DNA of 64,000 nt from Aliiroseovarius sp. F47248L (GTDB lineage: Bacteria > Pseudomonadota > Alphaproteobacteria > Rhodobacterales > Rhodobacteraceae): contig NZ_JALKBF010000001.1 in NCBI RefSeq assembly GCF_023016085.1, forward strand, positions 1,054,001 to 1,118,000, read 5' to 3'. Under the pieces are notes generated by a model, which saw only the letters and a program-made list of their open reading frames with translations, was not told where the DNA came from and searched no databases. This document shows positions 63,491 through 64,000 of the stretch, piece by piece (the stretch's first letter is position 1; each line of letters begins with the position of its first letter). The translations under genes were made by a program, and so were the position numbers.

Positions 63491-64000
63491 ATGACGGGAA
63501 AGGCTTTTGATACGGTTGTGGTCGGTGCGGGACCCGGAGGATACGTGGCGGCAATTCGTGCATCGCAGCTAGGCCAGACTGTTGCCATCGTCGAACGCGA
63601 GCATCTAGGCGGTATCTGTCTGAATTGGGGCTGCATCCCGACCAAGGCGCTGTTGCGCTCGGCTGAGGTTTTTCATCTGATGCACCGCGCCAAGGAATTC
63701 GGCCTATCCGCTGGTAAGATTGATTACGATCTGCCTGCCATCGTGAAGCGCTCGCGCGGCGTTGCGGGCCAGTTGTCAGGTGGCATTGGTCACTTGATGA
63801 AAAAGAACAAAGTGACGGTCTTCATGGGCGAGGCGACGATCCCAGCCAAAGGCAAAGTCTCGGTCAAAACCGACAAGGGAACCAAAGAACTGACCGCCAA
63901 AAATATCGTTTTAGCCACCGGTGCGCGAGCGCGCGAATTGCCGGGGCTCGAGGCGGACGGCGATCTGGTCTGGACCTATAAGCACGCGTTGAACCCACCG
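63491..64000 (+). CDS. lpd: Dihydrolipoyl dehydrogenase, N-terminal part (cut by window edge)
   Basis: The first 170 residues of a flavoprotein disulfide reductase; the gene continues past base 64000. GAGPGG at residues 12-17 binds FAD, and the redox pair C43-C48 is in 'GGICLNWGCIPTK'. 'NIVLATGARARELPG' is the next FAD segment. It reoxidises the lipoamide of 2-oxoacid dehydrogenase complexes. GAGGAGTCC precedes the ATG. No 2-oxoacid dehydrogenase subunit is visible upstream, so which complex it serves is open. Confidence 0.9.
   Translation, partial: MTGKAFDTVVVGAGPGGYVAAIRASQLGQTVAIVEREHLGGICLNWGCIPTKALLRSAEVFHLMHRAKEFGLSAGKIDYDLPAIVKRSRGVAGQLSGGIGHLMKKNKVTVFMGEATIPAKGKVSVKTDKGTKELTAKNIVLATGARARELPGLEADGDLVWTYKHALNPP

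Overview
The window looks like a chromosomal segment of a heterotrophic alphaproteobacterium of the Rhodobacterales (Roseobacter/Rhodobacter group). The reasons are high-GC codon use, the many ABC and TRAP solute importers, an NnrU-family gene, the agl alpha-glucoside operon with the aglE-F-G-A-K order, a carnitine dehydrogenase-thioesterase fusion, a bactofilin/M23 pair, and intergenic repeats of a kind I associate with Rhodobacteraceae. I saw no rRNA, tRNA, CRISPR array, prophage or intact insertion sequence.

Layout. 1-2506: the end of a polar amino-acid ABC importer (ATPase tail, binding protein, two permeases), meeting an alpha/beta hydrolase tail to tail. 3477-6335 (-): a tripartite TRAP importer with its own terminator. 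6595-7422: a decayed PiT-type phosphate permease, directly followed by an intact Na/Pi cotransporter (7438-9270). 9636-14904: a LysR regulator divergent from a ugpBAEC glycerol-3-phosphate-type importer. 14888-28322: an amino-sugar locus with cytoplasmic GH20 hexosaminidase and GntR regulator on the minus strand, and on the plus strand an ABC importer, a Gfo/Idh/MocA protein, two different SIS-domain deaminase/isomerases, a ROK kinase, a GatZ/KbaZ protein and NagA. 28399-31633: a fasciclin protein behind a sequence resembling the Rhodobacter RpoE (singlet oxygen) promoter, a PRC-barrel protein and an SLC13/RCK permease. 31638-39249: a carnitine / gamma-butyrobetaine catabolic cluster with a divergent GlxA/CdhR-type AraC regulator. 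39920-49933: LacI regulator, GH1 beta-glucosidase and glucokinase divergent from aglEFGAK. 49984-64000: housekeeping and envelope genes (prfB, lytic transglycosylase, DUF2189, bactofilin, M23 peptidase, DUF455, BCP peroxiredoxin, large AsmA-like protein, queA, MFS, DUF924, start of lpd).

How the genes work together. The amino-sugar locus can import an oligosaccharide, split it in the cytoplasm, phosphorylate GlcNAc or GalNAc, deacetylate, and use one SIS protein for GlcN-6-P and the other (AgaS type) for GalN-6-P. GatZ without a visible GatY aldolase or tagatose-6-phosphate kinase suggests direct 4-epimerisation of tagatose-6-phosphate to fructose-6-phosphate. The carnitine cluster can plausibly activate gamma-butyrobetaine, oxidise and hydrate it, then oxidise carnitine and cleave dehydrocarnitine to a betaine product. 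The agl/bgl cluster delivers glucose from alpha- and beta-glucosides to a co-transcribed glucokinase.

The most noteworthy sequence-level signals are the PiT pseudogene, the RpoE-like promoter, a pair of LacI-type operators about 157 bp apart, a triple 10-bp repeat at the start of the carnitine regulator, and strong stem-loops placed right after the binding-protein gene in three separate sugar ABC operons. All family assignments come from reading motifs; no database search was run.
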